Source of the DNA: Tissierella sp.
Lineage (GTDB): Bacteria; Bacillota; Clostridia; Tissierellales; Tissierellaceae
Length of the DNA: 64,000 nt
Direction of reading: 5' to 3'
Assembly (NCBI GenBank): GCA_012735585.1
Contig: JAAYGX010000108.1
Location: forward strand, 1 to 64,000
Every line of letters starts with the position of its first letter. The first letter of the stretch is position 1. The notes under the pieces are model-generated. The model made no database searches and had not been told where the DNA came from. It saw only the letters and a program-made list of their open reading frames with translations. Positions 29,827 through 39,748 of the stretch are shown piece after piece. A program made the translations under genes and the position numbers.

Positions 29827-30528
29827 ATGAAGAGAAGCATAATTGACAGTTTTAATTATGCAGTATCAGGGATTATACTATCTATAAAAACTGAAAAGAA
29901 TATGCTAATTCATTATATAATAGCTGTTTTAGTACTGGGTTTAAGTTTGTTTTTTAATTTTACGAGAGTAGAATTTTTGGTACTGTTATTTGCAATTTCT
30001 TTAGTACTTACTTTGGAAATGATTAATACTGCTATTGAAAAAACTGTAGATATGATAACAAAGGAATATCATCCATATGCTAGAATAGCTAAAGACATAT
30101 CTGCTGGAGCTGTTTTAATAGCAGCAGTAAATTCATTAATAGTAGGCTATTTATTGTTTTTTGATCGTCTAAATCATATTTCAGAAGTATTATTGTTTAA
30201 AATAAAAAGATCACCTATCCATTTGACTTTTATATCCCTTTTATTAGTTATATTATTGACGATTGGGTTAAAAGCCAAATATTATAGAGGAAGAGGCACT
30301 CACTTTCAAGGTGGCACAGTAAGTGGCCATTCCGCAATTGCATTTTGCATAGCTAGTATTATAGCTTTTTTGGTGGAGAACATTTTAGTAATTACACTTG
30401 CATTTGGGTTAGCACTTTTAGTTGCTGAGAGTAGGGTTGAAGGGAAAATCCATACTTTTATAGAAGTGGTTTTAGGAGCAGTATTAGGAATTATAATAGC
30501 AATTTTAGCATTCCAAATCATAGGATAA
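29827..30528 (+). CDS. DgkA-PAP2 fusion: lipid kinase and lipid phosphatase
   Basis: A 233-aa membrane protein made of two domains. Residues about 1-115 are a DgkA-type kinase of diacylglycerol or undecaprenol with EMINTAIE (64-71) and AKDISAGAV (88-96). Residues about 140-233 are a PAP2 phosphatase with SGHSA (166-170) and SRVEGKIHTFIEV (202-214). One protein could thus phosphorylate and dephosphorylate a lipid carrier. Start ATG 29827 follows AAAGGGGA; an upstream ATG at 29806 lies inside ybeY. The usual neighbour order ybeY-dgkA-cdd-era is kept, with one extra gene. Confidence 0.9.
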   Translation: MKRSIIDSFNYAVSGIILSIKTEKNMLIHYIIAVLVLGLSLFFNFTRVEFLVLLFAISLVLTLEMINTAIEKTVDMITKEYHPYARIAKDISAGAVLIAAVNSLIVGYLLFFDRLNHISEVLLFKIKRSPIHLTFISLLLVILLTIGLKAKYYRGRGTHFQGGTVSGHSAIAFCIASIIAFLVENILVITLAFGLALLVAESRVEGKIHTFIEVVLGAVLGIIIAILAFQIIG

Positions 30529-30539
30529 GGGGAAGAATA

Positions 30540-31601
30540 ATGACTAAGAAATTTTCATACATACTGATTACATTATTTGTTCTAATAGCACTTGTTGCTT
30601 GCGGTAAAGACGACATAGAGGAGCCTGTAGTAATAGATGAAGTGGATGGGGAGCCAATGATAGAAGTAATTGAACCAGAAGAACCACTTATTGAAGGTGT
30701 TCCATCTCCATTAAGTGGAATATATGCTGATGAAGAAAAGGTCAATCGAAGGGTGGTTGCAGTTATGTTTGACAACCATCCTAGTGCTAGATGGCAAGCC
30801 GGTCTAAAAGATGCTGAGATTATCTATGAGTTTCAAGTTGAAGCTCCATATACCAGATATTTGGGATTATATTTAATAAATGATCCTGAATCTTTAGGCT
30901 CCATTAGAAGTGCAAGACCTTATTTTGTTACAAAAGTATTGGAGTTTGATGCAGTGTATGTAAGAGCAGGTGGAAGTGAACAGGCTAAAAGTGATATAAT
31001 AAATAATAAGATAGCCGATATCGACAGCTTAAGTAGTTCAAACAAAGTGTTTTGGAGAAATAATGATAAGAAAATGCCTCATAATCTTTATACCAGCATG
31101 GAAGTCATCAGAAATACTCAAGAAGAACGTGGATTTAGAATGACAGGTGATACTCCCGTATTTGTATTTAATGAAGAAGATAAGGACTTAGATGGGTTTG
31201 TTGCCAAAGATATATTAATAGATTACAAAGGAAAAAATACCACTAAATACATATATGATGAAGAAAATAAAATTTATCTAAGACAAAAAGATGGCAAAGA
31301 TCATATTGATGAAATAGATCATAGCCAATTATTTGCAAAGAACATAATCGTTCAAGAAGCAAATACTAAGGTAATAGATAATGTAGGTAGACTTCAAATA
31401 GATTTAATTGGTGAAGGCAAAGGAACTTATTTTACAAATGGTTATGGTATAGATATTAAATGGGTAAAAAATGATAGAAATGGTAAAACTACTTATTATA
31501 CTGAAAATGGACAAGAACTATCTTTAAACAAAGGTATTACCTGGATTCAGATGGTAAGTCCAAAGGTAGATATGATTATTGATGAAGAGTTAGGGGGATA
31601 A
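30540..31601 (+). CDS. DUF3048 lipoprotein (YerB-like)
   Basis: A 353-aa exported lipoprotein. A signal peptide ends at the lipobox LVAC (Cys near residue 21), followed by an acidic linker rich in Glu and Pro, then the DUF3048 domain (VAVMFDNHPSARWQAGL, YEFQVEAPYTRYLGLY, LGSIRSARPYF) and its C-terminal part. Function unknown. It sits between the lipid kinase and cdd. Confidence 0.9.
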   Translation: MTKKFSYILITLFVLIALVACGKDDIEEPVVIDEVDGEPMIEVIEPEEPLIEGVPSPLSGIYADEEKVNRRVVAVMFDNHPSARWQAGLKDAEIIYEFQVEAPYTRYLGLYLINDPESLGSIRSARPYFVTKVLEFDAVYVRAGGSEQAKSDIINNKIADIDSLSSSNKVFWRNNDKKMPHNLYTSMEVIRNTQEERGFRMTGDTPVFVFNEEDKDLDGFVAKDILIDYKGKNTTKYIYDEENKIYLRQKDGKDHIDEIDHSQLFAKNIIVQEANTKVIDNVGRLQIDLIGEGKGTYFTNGYGIDIKWVKNDRNGKTTYYTENGQELSLNKGITWIQMVSPKVDMIIDEELGG

Positions 31602-31603
31602 TA

Positions 31604-31993
31604 ATGAATAAGAAAGAATTAATTAAATTGGCTTTAGATGCACAAAAAAAGGCATATGTACCATATTCTAAATTTCGTGTTGGTGCTGCGGTTTTGATGG
31701 ACGATGGAAAGGTCTACTCTGGTTGCAATATAGAGATCGCATCCTATTCTCCTACTTTGTGTGCTGAGAGAACAGCTATATTTAAAGCTATTTCAGAAGG
31801 CAGCACAAAGATAAAAGAAATAGCTGTAGTTGGGGATGCAGATCCAACATTTCCATGTGGGGTGTGTAGACAAGTAATCAGAGAATTCGGTAAAGATGCT
31901 ACAGTAATTATTGCTAATTCAGAAGATGATTACAAAGAATATACTTTAGATGAACTGCTACCAAATAGCTTTGGTCCAGAAGATCTAGCGTAA
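31604..31993 (+). CDS. cdd: Cytidine deaminase
   Basis: A 129-aa zinc enzyme converting cytidine and deoxycytidine to uridine forms in pyrimidine salvage. Zinc and catalytic motifs are CAERTAIFKA and PCGVCRQV; YVPYSKFRVGAAV is the substrate site. Full length, 2 nt after the DUF3048 gene. Confidence 0.96.
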   Translation: MNKKELIKLALDAQKKAYVPYSKFRVGAAVLMDDGKVYSGCNIEIASYSPTLCAERTAIFKAISEGSTKIKEIAVVGDADPTFPCGVCRQVIREFGKDATVIIANSEDDYKEYTLDELLPNSFGPEDLA

Positions 31994-32012
31994 TATAGGA
32001 AGGATGTAATAT

Positions 32013-32897
32013 ATGTATAAATCAGGATTTGTTAGTGTAATAGGTAGACCAAATGTGGGGAAATCCACTTTATTAAACAAAGTAATAGGAGAAAAGATTT
32101 CCATAATATCAGATAAACCACAAACTACAAGGAATAAGATACAATTAGTATATACTGCTGATGATTTTCAGATCGTATTTTTAGACACACCAGGTATTCA
32201 AATGCCTAAAAACATATTAGGTGAATATATGCTTAAATTGTCTAGAAGTACATTAGAAGAAGTAGATATCATTACCTTTATGGTAGATGAAAGTATGAAA
32301 ATTGGTAAATTGGATGATTATATTTTGGGGCAACTTAAAGATATTTCAACTCCAATTGTTCTTTTAATAAATAAAAGTGACAAACTAAGTGATGAAGAAA
32401 TAGAAACACTGATTGAAAAATATAAGGATATGGATCTTTTTGAAAAAATCATTCCTATATCAGCTTTGGAAGATACGAATATAGATGAGTATATTTCAAC
32501 CATGAAAGATATGTTGCCAGAAGGGCCACAGTACTTTCCAGATGACATGATCACAGATCAACCTGAAAGATTTATTATTGCAGAGATCATTCGTGAAAAA
32601 GCACTACTAAATCTTGACGAGGAAGTTCCCCATGGTATTTACGTAGGAGTAGATGCTGTAAAGACTCGAGATGATAAAGATATTATAGATGTTTTTGCTA
32701 ATATCTATTGTGAAAAAGAATCCCATAAGGGAATTATAATTGGTAAAAAAGGTCAAATGCTTAAATCAATAGGGCAAAGTGCTAGGGAAGATATAGAAAA
32801 ATTGATGGGAAGTAAGATCAATCTTCAATTATGGGTGAAAGTTGAGAAAAATTGGAGAGATAAAGACAATAAAGTTAAATACTTTGGATATAAATAA
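32013..32897 (+). CDS. era: GTPase Era
   Basis: A 294-aa GTPase that binds the 3' end of 16S rRNA in 30S assembly. G1 is GRPNVGKST, G3 is DTPG and G4 is NKSD. The C-terminal KH domain has GIIIGKKGQMLKSIG. It is followed by recO after 13 nt. Confidence 0.97.
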   Translation: MYKSGFVSVIGRPNVGKSTLLNKVIGEKISIISDKPQTTRNKIQLVYTADDFQIVFLDTPGIQMPKNILGEYMLKLSRSTLEEVDIITFMVDESMKIGKLDDYILGQLKDISTPIVLLINKSDKLSDEEIETLIEKYKDMDLFEKIIPISALEDTNIDEYISTMKDMLPEGPQYFPDDMITDQPERFIIAEIIREKALLNLDEEVPHGIYVGVDAVKTRDDKDIIDVFANIYCEKESHKGIIIGKKGQMLKSIGQSAREDIEKLMGSKINLQLWVKVEKNWRDKDNKVKYFGYK

Positions 32898-32910
32898 GCG
32901 GTGAATAAAA

Positions 32911-33666
32911 ATGTTAAAAACTGAAGGGATTGTCTTAAGGGAAACTAAGTATCAAGAGACAAGCAAGATATTGAGTATTTATACAAAAAAAATGGGCAAA
33001 ATTAGTGTAATGGCCAAAGGTGCCAACAGACCAAAATCCACGCTAATAGCAAATACTCAGCCCTTTTCCTATAATGAATATCAATTTTCCCAGGGTAAAA
33101 GTTTTTATTATATCAATCAAGCTGATATAATTGATTCCTTTTATGATATTAGAGAAAATATGGATAGAGTAATCTATGGATTTTATTTACTTGAGCTAAT
33201 TGAAAAATCAATGCCAGATGAGGAACCTAATGAGAAGATTTTTTTATTACTAGAAAAGACACTAAGATTATTATCGCAAATCGAAGATAATTATCTGAAA
33301 TTAATAGTTGCATTTGAGTTAAAGTATATATCCTTTTTAGGTTATAAACCTTACTTAGAAGAATGTGTTATGTGTGGTAATAAAGAGTCTTCAGGATATA
33401 AATTCAGTAATAATCAAGGTGGTATCATATGTAATTATTGTTACCCTAAGGATTTTTCAGCTAAGTTGATTAGTAAAGAAGTATATACTTCTATGGTTAA
33501 GTTTATGTATGCTAGATTAGAAGATTTAGATCATATTGAAGTATCTGAGGATACATTATGTAGGGTTCATGACATAATAGAAAATTATATTTTATATAAT
33601 ATTGATAGAAAAGAATTCAACTCATTAAACATGTTCAAGTTAAATAAACTAAATATTGATGAATGA
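32911..33666 (+). CDS. recO: DNA repair protein RecO
   Basis: A 251-aa recombination mediator that helps RecA load onto SSB-coated DNA. The N-terminal OB fold has EGIVLRETKYQETSKIL. A helical domain and a zinc finger follow (CVMCGN ... CNYC). The order era-recO-glyQS matches Firmicutes. Confidence 0.95.
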   Translation: MLKTEGIVLRETKYQETSKILSIYTKKMGKISVMAKGANRPKSTLIANTQPFSYNEYQFSQGKSFYYINQADIIDSFYDIRENMDRVIYGFYLLELIEKSMPDEEPNEKIFLLLEKTLRLLSQIEDNYLKLIVAFELKYISFLGYKPYLEECVMCGNKESSGYKFSNNQGGIICNYCYPKDFSAKLISKEVYTSMVKFMYARLEDLDHIEVSEDTLCRVHDIIENYILYNIDRKEFNSLNMFKLNKLNIDE

Positions 33667-33672
33667 CATGTA

Positions 33673-33701
33673 TTGACAACGAATAAATAATTTGTTAAAT
33701 T
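33673..33701 (+). promoter_or_regulatory. Sigma-A type promoter of the glyQS leader
   Basis: A perfect TTGACA at 33673-33678, a 17-bp spacer and TAAATT at 33696-33701, just upstream of the T-box leader. Confidence 0.7.
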
Positions 33702-33707
33702 ATTAAA

Positions 33708-33914
33708 GATAAGTATAAGGAATGCGATGATGAAGATAAGTACCATTTATGTTTATTAAAAGAGAGTCTAGAATAGGTGAGAGCTAGATATAAATATATT
33801 TCGGGAAAGGAACTTCTGAGTATTTTAACTAAAGTGAACATCTTTTCAAGGTGTTAAATAGGGTGGAACCGCGGAACTAACCTTTCGTCCCTATATTTGG
33901 GATGAGGGGTTTTT
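33708..33914 (+). promoter_or_regulatory. T-box riboswitch for glyQS
   Basis: A leader of about 200 nt with the AGGTGAGAGCTAGA stem I region, the T-box sequence GGGTGGAACCGCGG (33861-33874) and a terminator (TCCC / GGGA and AACC / GGTT stem at about 33879-33911, then T5). Uncharged tRNA(Gly) should stabilise the antiterminator. GGA at 33809-33811, just before the AACTTCTGAG segment, is a plausible glycine specifier codon, but that assignment is tentative. Confidence 0.93.
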
Positions 33915-33946
33915 GTGCATTCAATTTTATTTTGAGGAGGGTTAAT

Positions 33947-34834
33947 ATGTATTTTCAGGATTTAATGCTGAAATTGCTAAACTACTGGGGTGAGAAAGGA
34001 TGTCTAATACTAGAACCATATGATATAGAGAAGGGCGCAGGGACTATGAATCCCCATACATTTTTAAGGGCTTTAGGTCCAGAACCTTGGAAGGTTGTAT
34101 ATGTTGAACCATCAAGAAGACCTGCCGATGCCAGATATGGAGAAAATCCAAACAGGGTATATCAGCATCATCAGCTACAAGTTATATTAAAACCTTCGGC
34201 TGAAGATATTCAAGATCTTTACTTAGATAGCTTAAGAGCTATTGGAATCGATCCACTTAAGCATGATATAAGATTTGTTGAGGATAATTGGGAGGCACCA
34301 ACCCTGGGAGCATGGGGCTTAGGATGGGAAGTGTGGCTAGATGGTATGGAAATCACACAATTTACTTACTTCCAACAAGTGGGTAGTATCAACTGTGAAC
34401 TAGAATCAGGTGAAATAACCTACGGTTTAGAAAGAATAGCAATGTACTTACAAGATGTTGATAATATATTTGATATCAAATGGAACAAAGATATTACCTA
34501 TGGCGATATTTTTAATAAGGCAGAATATGAACAATCAGTTTACAGTTTTGAAAAAGCTGATATTGAAGTATTAAGAGGCTTATTCAACACCTATGAAGAA
34601 GAAGCCAAAAAAGCCTTAGAAGATAAACTGGTTTTACCTAGTTATGAATATGTATTAAAATGTTCACATACATTTAATATCCTAGATGCTAGGGGAGCTA
34701 TATCAGTGTCTGAGAGGACAAATTATATAGGTCGAGTTAGAAGTTTAGCAAGAAATGTTGCTGCATCATATGTAGAACAGAGAAAAGAAATGGGATTTCC
34801 CCTATTAAAGAGAGAAGGTGTATCAAATGACTAA
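33947..34834 (+). CDS. glyQ: Glycyl-tRNA synthetase alpha subunit
   Basis: A 295-aa catalytic-core subunit of the bacterial alpha2beta2 glycyl-tRNA synthetase (class II). Motifs are [18 protein letters not shown] and [16 protein letters not shown] 33947 follows TGAGGAGGG; the longer in-frame start at 33902 lies in the T-box terminator. It overlaps glyS by 8 nt. Confidence 0.97.
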   Translation: MYFQDLMLKLLNYWGEKGCLILEPYDIEKGAGTMNPHTFLRALGPEPWKVVYVEPSRRPADARYGENPNRVYQHHQLQVILKPSAEDIQDLYLDSLRAIGIDPLKHDIRFVEDNWEAPTLGAWGLGWEVWLDGMEITQFTYFQQVGSINCELESGEITYGLERIAMYLQDVDNIFDIKWNKDITYGDIFNKAEYEQSVYSFEKADIEVLRGLFNTYEEEAKKALEDKLVLPSYEYVLKCSHTFNILDARGAISVSERTNYIGRVRSLARNVAASYVEQRKEMGFPLLKREGVSND

Positions 34835-36905
34835 GAGTTATTTACTAGAAATTGGAGTAGAAGAACTTCCAGCGAAGTATGTTAAAGATACTTTAAAACA
34901 GTTAAATGATAAATTTTCTTCAACTTTAGAAAATCAAAGATTAAATTTCGATGAAATTAAAGTATATTCAACCCCTAGAAGATTGACAACCATAATTACT
35001 GGCTTAGATGAAGGTCAAGAAGATCTTTCAGAAGATGTTAAAGGACCATCAAAGAAAATATCATTTGACGAAGATGGCAACCCTTCAAAAGCGCTTTTAG
35101 GATTTATGAGAGGTCAAAATGTAGAACTAAAAGATATATTTACTTTAGAAAAAAATGGTGAAGAATATGTATATGCTAAGGTACTTAAAAAGGGACAAAG
35201 TACGGAGGACATTATCTCTCAAGTAGTGCCAGATATAATCAAATCTATTAATTTTCCAAAGTCCATGAGATGGGGTGGCAAAAACATCAGATTTGCTAGG
35301 CCTATTAGATGGATCGTATCTTTATTAGATGATAAAATAGTAAAATTTGATTTAGAGGGAATACCTGTATCTAATACAACAAAGGGCCATAGATTCTTAG
35401 GACAAAAATCAGTTGAAATACATAGCGTAGATTCATATATGGATTTATTAAAAGAAAACTATGTATTGGTTAATCAAGAGGAAAGAAAAGAAATCATTAA
35501 ATATGGTGCAGAAAGACTTGCTAAAGAAAAAGGTGGAAAGCTAATCCAGGATGAAGATCTTCTTGATGAAGTAACGAATCTAGTGGAATATCCAACACCT
35601 TTAATAGGAAGAATTAAGGATGAATATCTAAACCTACCAAAGGATGTAGTAGTTACACCGATGAAGGAACATCAAAGATATTTTCCTGTTGTAGATGATA
35701 AAAATAGATTATTACCGTATTTTATCACCATTAGAAATGGTAATGATGAATATATAGATACAGTTGCAAAAGGAAACGAAAAAGTCCTTGGTGCTAGATT
35801 AGAAGATGCAAAATTCTTCTATGAAGATGATATCAGTAAACCTTTAGAGGATTATGTAGATAGACTAAAGGATATAGTTTTCCAAGAAAAATTAGGTACC
35901 CTATATGACAAGACAATTAGAATACAAAAATTGTCAGAAAAAATCGGTGGCTATTTAGAAATTGGTGAAGAAACTGAAAAAAACCTTCAAAGAGCATCCT
36001 ATCTTGCTAAAGCTGATTTAGTTACAAAGATGGTTACAGAGTTTACTGAACTACAAGGTAAGTTAGGTATGGAATATGCCACGATTTCAGAAGAAAATGA
36101 AATTGTTAGTTTAGCAATATTTGAGCAGTATTTACCAAGATTTTCTGGAGATAAACTACCTACAACTACCGCAGGAGCCATTTTAAGTATTGCTGATAAA
36201 TTAGATTCTATAGTAGGGTTATTTGCAATCAATATACAACCTACAGGATCACAAGATCCATTTGGTCTTAGAAGAAGCGCATTAGGGATTATCAATATTA
36301 TTTTAGATAAAAAATTAAACATTTCCTTAAGTGAGCTAGTTGACTTTGCATTATATATTTATGCAGATGAAATGGGTTTAGCATTTGACTATAATAAGGT
36401 AAAATCAGAGATTAACAACTTCTTTATGGGGAGAATCAAATCCATGTTCTCTGATATGAAGATTAGATATGATATAATTGAAGCAGTGCTAAGTTCTGAA
36501 ACAGATGATATATATGATATGAAGATAAAGGCTGAAAAGATTAATGAATGGTTAATGAACGAAGACTTATCTGAAGTTTTATTAGTATTTAATAGGGTTT
36601 CCACATTAGCATTGAATACTGATTCTAGTGAAGTAATGAGAGATTTATTGACAGAAGAGGGTATACATCTATATGATAGCTACAACAATATTGAGGAGAG
36701 AGTTTTAGGCTTAATCGAAAAGAAAGAGTATGATAAGGCTTTAGATACTATTGTTACTTTAAAAGGACCTATAGATAATTTTCTTGATAATGTAATGGTT
36801 ATGGTTGATGATGAAGCTTTAAGAAATAATAGACTAGGCTTGTTAAGAAAGATATATGATACAATGATGCTTGTTTGCGACTTATCTAAAATTGTAAATA
36901 AATAG
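34827..36905 (+). CDS. glyS: Glycyl-tRNA synthetase beta subunit
   Basis: A 692-aa tRNA-binding subunit. The N-terminal [14 protein letters not shown], the central HD-like domain and the C-terminal anticodon-binding region are complete. Start ATG 34827 follows AGAAGGTG inside the glyQ 3' end, implying coupled translation for equal stoichiometry. Confidence 0.96.
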   Translation: MTKSYLLEIGVEELPAKYVKDTLKQLNDKFSSTLENQRLNFDEIKVYSTPRRLTTIITGLDEGQEDLSEDVKGPSKKISFDEDGNPSKALLGFMRGQNVELKDIFTLEKNGEEYVYAKVLKKGQSTEDIISQVVPDIIKSINFPKSMRWGGKNIRFARPIRWIVSLLDDKIVKFDLEGIPVSNTTKGHRFLGQKSVEIHSVDSYMDLLKENYVLVNQEERKEIIKYGAERLAKEKGGKLIQDEDLLDEVTNLVEYPTPLIGRIKDEYLNLPKDVVVTPMKEHQRYFPVVDDKNRLLPYFITIRNGNDEYIDTVAKGNEKVLGARLEDAKFFYEDDISKPLEDYVDRLKDIVFQEKLGTLYDKTIRIQKLSEKIGGYLEIGEETEKNLQRASYLAKADLVTKMVTEFTELQGKLGMEYATISEENEIVSLAIFEQYLPRFSGDKLPTTTAGAILSIADKLDSIVGLFAINIQPTGSQDPFGLRRSALGIINIILDKKLNISLSELVDFALYIYADEMGLAFDYNKVKSEINNFFMGRIKSMFSDMKIRYDIIEAVLSSETDDIYDMKIKAEKINEWLMNEDLSEVLLVFNRVSTLALNTDSSEVMRDLLTEEGIHLYDSYNNIEERVLGLIEKKEYDKALDTIVTLKGPIDNFLDNVMVMVDDEALRNNRLGLLRKIYDTMMLVCDLSKIVNK

Positions 36906-36921
36906 TAATATCTTAAGATAG

Positions 36922-37563
36922 GTGGTGATTGATATACAGCTCAGTGAAAGGCAAGAAAGAATCATAGATATTGTAAAGAAGAATCAACCTATCACAGGTG
37001 AGGCTATAGCAAGTGAACTAAATCTAACAAGATCAACCATTAGACCAGATTTATCCATATTGACTATGTCAGGGATACTAGATGCTAGACCAAGGGTTGG
37101 ATATTTTTTCACCGGCAAAACCGGACTAGGTATTGTATCTGATAAGATTGGCAGTATATTAGTTGATGATGTAAAATCAGTTCCAGTTGTTTTAGATGAG
37201 TCTATTTCCATCTATGATGCCATAGTATTTATGTTTTTAGAGAATGTTGGGTCAATATATATTACAGATAATGGAATATTATCTGGGGTAATTTCAAGAA
37301 AAGACATTATAAGAACTGCAATGGGTGGGACCGATCTACATAAAGTTCCTGTTGGAGTTATAATGACTAGAATGCCAAACATCATATCTGTAAAGCCTAA
37401 GGATAGCTTATTAAGCGCGGCAAAAAAACTAATTGAGCATGAAATTGATAGTTTGCCAGTTGTTGAAGAGGTAGATGAGAGTAATAAAGAGTATAAAGTT
37501 ATCGGAAGGATTACTAAAACCAATATTACTAGATTATTCGTAGAACTAGGCGATAATAATTAG
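36922..37563 (+). CDS. ccpN: CcpN-like repressor with CBS domains
   Basis: A 213-aa regulator: an N-terminal winged HTH (QLSERQERIIDIVKKN, LNLTRSTIRPDLSILTMSG) followed by two CBS domains (about residues 80-205) that sense nucleotides. CcpN of Bacillus represses gluconeogenic genes and is encoded beside the PPDK regulator, as here. The start is uncertain: GTG 36922 and GTG 36925 both fit the family N-terminus, but the GGTGGTG itself resembles the ribosome site. Confidence 0.9.
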   Translation: MVIDIQLSERQERIIDIVKKNQPITGEAIASELNLTRSTIRPDLSILTMSGILDARPRVGYFFTGKTGLGIVSDKIGSILVDDVKSVPVVLDESISIYDAIVFMFLENVGSIYITDNGILSGVISRKDIIRTAMGGTDLHKVPVGVIMTRMPNIISVKPKDSLLSAAKKLIEHEIDSLPVVEEVDESNKEYKVIGRITKTNITRLFVELGDNN

Positions 37564-37573
37564 GGGGGATATA

Positions 37574-38392
37574 ATGGATCCGCAAATTACTATTTATGTT
37601 ATGTCAGATTCCATAGGGGAAACTGGGGAATTAATAGCAAAAGCTGCAGTAAAACAATTTGTTCCTAGTAACTTTGAGATTAAAAGATATCCTTATATAG
37701 TAGGAAGAGAGCAGATAAAGGATATTTTCGATGATGCAAAAAAGCAAAAAAGCATAGTGATCTATACAACAGTTTCTGAAAGTAATAGGGACTATATCAT
37801 TAGCAAAGGAATAGAATATGATATCCCTACGATTGATGTGATGACACCTCCTATGGAAGCCTTAGAGAAGCAACTAGGATTTGAACCAAAAAGAGAATCA
37901 GGAATAATCAGAAGACTAGATGAAAACTACTATAAAAAAGTAGAAGCAGTTGAATTTGCTGTTAAGTATGATGACGGAAAAGACCCTAGGGGAGTAGTTA
38001 AATCAGATATATGCCTGGTTGGAATATCAAGAACATCTAAAACCCCTTTAAGTATGTATTTAGCCAATAAATATTTAAAAGTGGCTAACATACCTTTGGT
38101 TCCTGAAGTACCACCACCAGCAGAACTGTTTGAAAAAGATAAAAATAGGGTCATAGGATTAGTAGCTAATCCATTAAAATTAAATGAAATAAGAAAAGAA
38201 AGACTAAAATCCCTTGGACTTGATTTTACGGCAAATTATGCAAATGTAGAAAGAATCAATCAAGAACTTAATTATTCAAAAGAAATAATGGAGAAATTAG
38301 GGTGTATAGTCATAGACGTATCATACAGGGCAATAGAGGAAACAGCAAGTATAATTATGGAGCATGTAAAAAACAATTTTCCAAATAGATGA
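37574..38392 (+). CDS. ppsR: Pyruvate, phosphate dikinase regulatory protein
   Basis: A 272-aa bifunctional serine/threonine kinase and phosphorylase (DUF299) that switches pyruvate, phosphate dikinase off with ADP and on with phosphate. Motifs are YVMSDSIGETGE and the P-loop-like VGISRTSKTPLSMYLA. It follows ccpN by 10 nt, linking the pair to pyruvate/PEP flux. Confidence 0.94.
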   Translation: MDPQITIYVMSDSIGETGELIAKAAVKQFVPSNFEIKRYPYIVGREQIKDIFDDAKKQKSIVIYTTVSESNRDYIISKGIEYDIPTIDVMTPPMEALEKQLGFEPKRESGIIRRLDENYYKKVEAVEFAVKYDDGKDPRGVVKSDICLVGISRTSKTPLSMYLANKYLKVANIPLVPEVPPPAELFEKDKNRVIGLVANPLKLNEIRKERLKSLGLDFTANYANVERINQELNYSKEIMEKLGCIVIDVSYRAIEETASIIMEHVKNNFPNR

Positions 38393-38422
38393 AAAAGAAG
38401 TGTTGAAGAACACTTCTTTTTT
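38392..38422 (+). terminator. Terminator after ppsR
   Basis: AAAAAGAAGTGTT / AACACTTCTTTTT, a perfect 13-bp stem with a GAAG loop and six T residues. Confidence 0.92.
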
Positions 38423-38474
38423 ATGACCTAACACAATGAGCTCCAACATTAATGTACGACCTAGAAATAAAATA

Positions 38475-38560
38475 TGGAGTCCTGGAGGGGCAAATTTATG
38501 TGAGCGATAGCGAGCGTATAAATTTGTGATGCGTAACTGAGGGAATATGAAAATATTTTT
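38475..38560. repeat. Palindromic intergenic element between ppsR and dgt
   Basis: CAAATTTAT (38491-38499) and ATAAATTTG (38518-38526) form a perfect 9-bp stem around GCGATAGCGAGC, preceded by CCTGGAGGGG and followed by GTGATGCGTAACTGAGG. The GC-rich core stands out from the AT-rich spacer and looks like a dispersed repeat or an RNA hairpin. The boundaries are approximate. The rest of this 257-nt gap shows nothing clear. Confidence 0.45.
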
Positions 38561-38649
38561 TTAATAAAGAAGGACTTTTTAAACTTATGTTGTATATATA
38601 ATAATAAGAACCACCATAATATCTATTTATTTGAAATGGGGTTGGAAAT

Positions 38650-39663
38650 ATGATTATTAGATTACAAACAGAAAGATTAGAAAAAGAGATATTATCTACT
38701 TATGCAACACTCAGTGCTAATTCAAAAGGTAGAAAATTTGCTGAGAAAAAATGTGACATACGTACTGATTTTCAAAGAGATAGAGATCGAATTATTCATT
38801 CCAAAGCTTTCAGAAGACTAAAACATAAAACCCAAGTATTTGTTTCACCAGAGGCTGATCATTTTAGAACAAGACTTACTCATACCCTTGAAGTGGCACA
38901 AATCAGTCGAACTATAGCTATGGCCCTACGCTTAAATGAGGACTTAGTTGAGGCAATTTCCCTGGGACATGATTTAGGACATACCCCTTTTGGGCATACT
39001 GGAGAAAGAGTACTTGATAGTCTTCATCCAAATGGTTTTAAGCACAATATTCAAAGTTTAAGAGTAGTGGATTTCCTAGAACACAACCATGATAGAGTGG
39101 GCTTAAATTTGACTTATGAAGTTAGAGAAGGTATAATGAAACATTCTGGGTATAATATAAGTACAACCCTTGAAGGACAAATAGTTAAGATTTCTGATCG
39201 AATTGCATATATTAATCATGATATAGATGATGCAATAAGGGCAGGAATAATCCAGGAAAGGGATTTGCCTAAAGATTGTGTAGAAGTCTTAGGAAATACC
39301 CATGGAGAAAGAATTAATACAATGATTTTAGACATAATAAATAATAGTTTTGATAAAAATACTATTTCATTGAGTGAAGAAATAGGTAGTAAAACTGGGA
39401 AGTTAAGAACATTTATGTTTGACAATGTATATTTAAATAGTAAAGCCAAGATTGAGGACGACAAGGCAGAATATATAATAAGGGAATTATTTAATTATTA
39501 TTTAGTGAATATAGATAAACTTCCCTTGGAATACCAGTCTTCTAAATTTGTAGAGACAACCATAGAAGATAGAATTTGTGATTATATAGCAGGAATGACT
39601 GATAGATATGTATTAAGTTTATTTACCAATATTTTCCTACCAAAAGGTTGGGAAAAATTTTAA
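38650..39663 (+). CDS. dgt: dGTPase-like HD phosphohydrolase
   Basis: A 337-aa deoxynucleoside triphosphate triphosphohydrolase-like protein that cleaves dNTPs to deoxynucleoside and triphosphate. HD motifs are RLTHTLEVAQISRTIA and SLGHDLGHTPFGHTGE; RRLKHKTQVF is conserved. It is upstream of dnaG, a common clostridial arrangement. ATG 38650 follows GGGGTTGG. Confidence 0.93.
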   Translation: MIIRLQTERLEKEILSTYATLSANSKGRKFAEKKCDIRTDFQRDRDRIIHSKAFRRLKHKTQVFVSPEADHFRTRLTHTLEVAQISRTIAMALRLNEDLVEAISLGHDLGHTPFGHTGERVLDSLHPNGFKHNIQSLRVVDFLEHNHDRVGLNLTYEVREGIMKHSGYNISTTLEGQIVKISDRIAYINHDIDDAIRAGIIQERDLPKDCVEVLGNTHGERINTMILDIINNSFDKNTISLSEEIGSKTGKLRTFMFDNVYLNSKAKIEDDKAEYIIRELFNYYLVNIDKLPLEYQSSKFVETTIEDRICDYIAGMTDRYVLSLFTNIFLPKGWEKF

Positions 39664-39748
39664 TCAAAAAGAAGGATTTTCGTATTTTATGTCGAATACT
39701 ATTAAATGAGTAAATAAACTATTGGTAGGTGAATAAATAGGTGATAAT

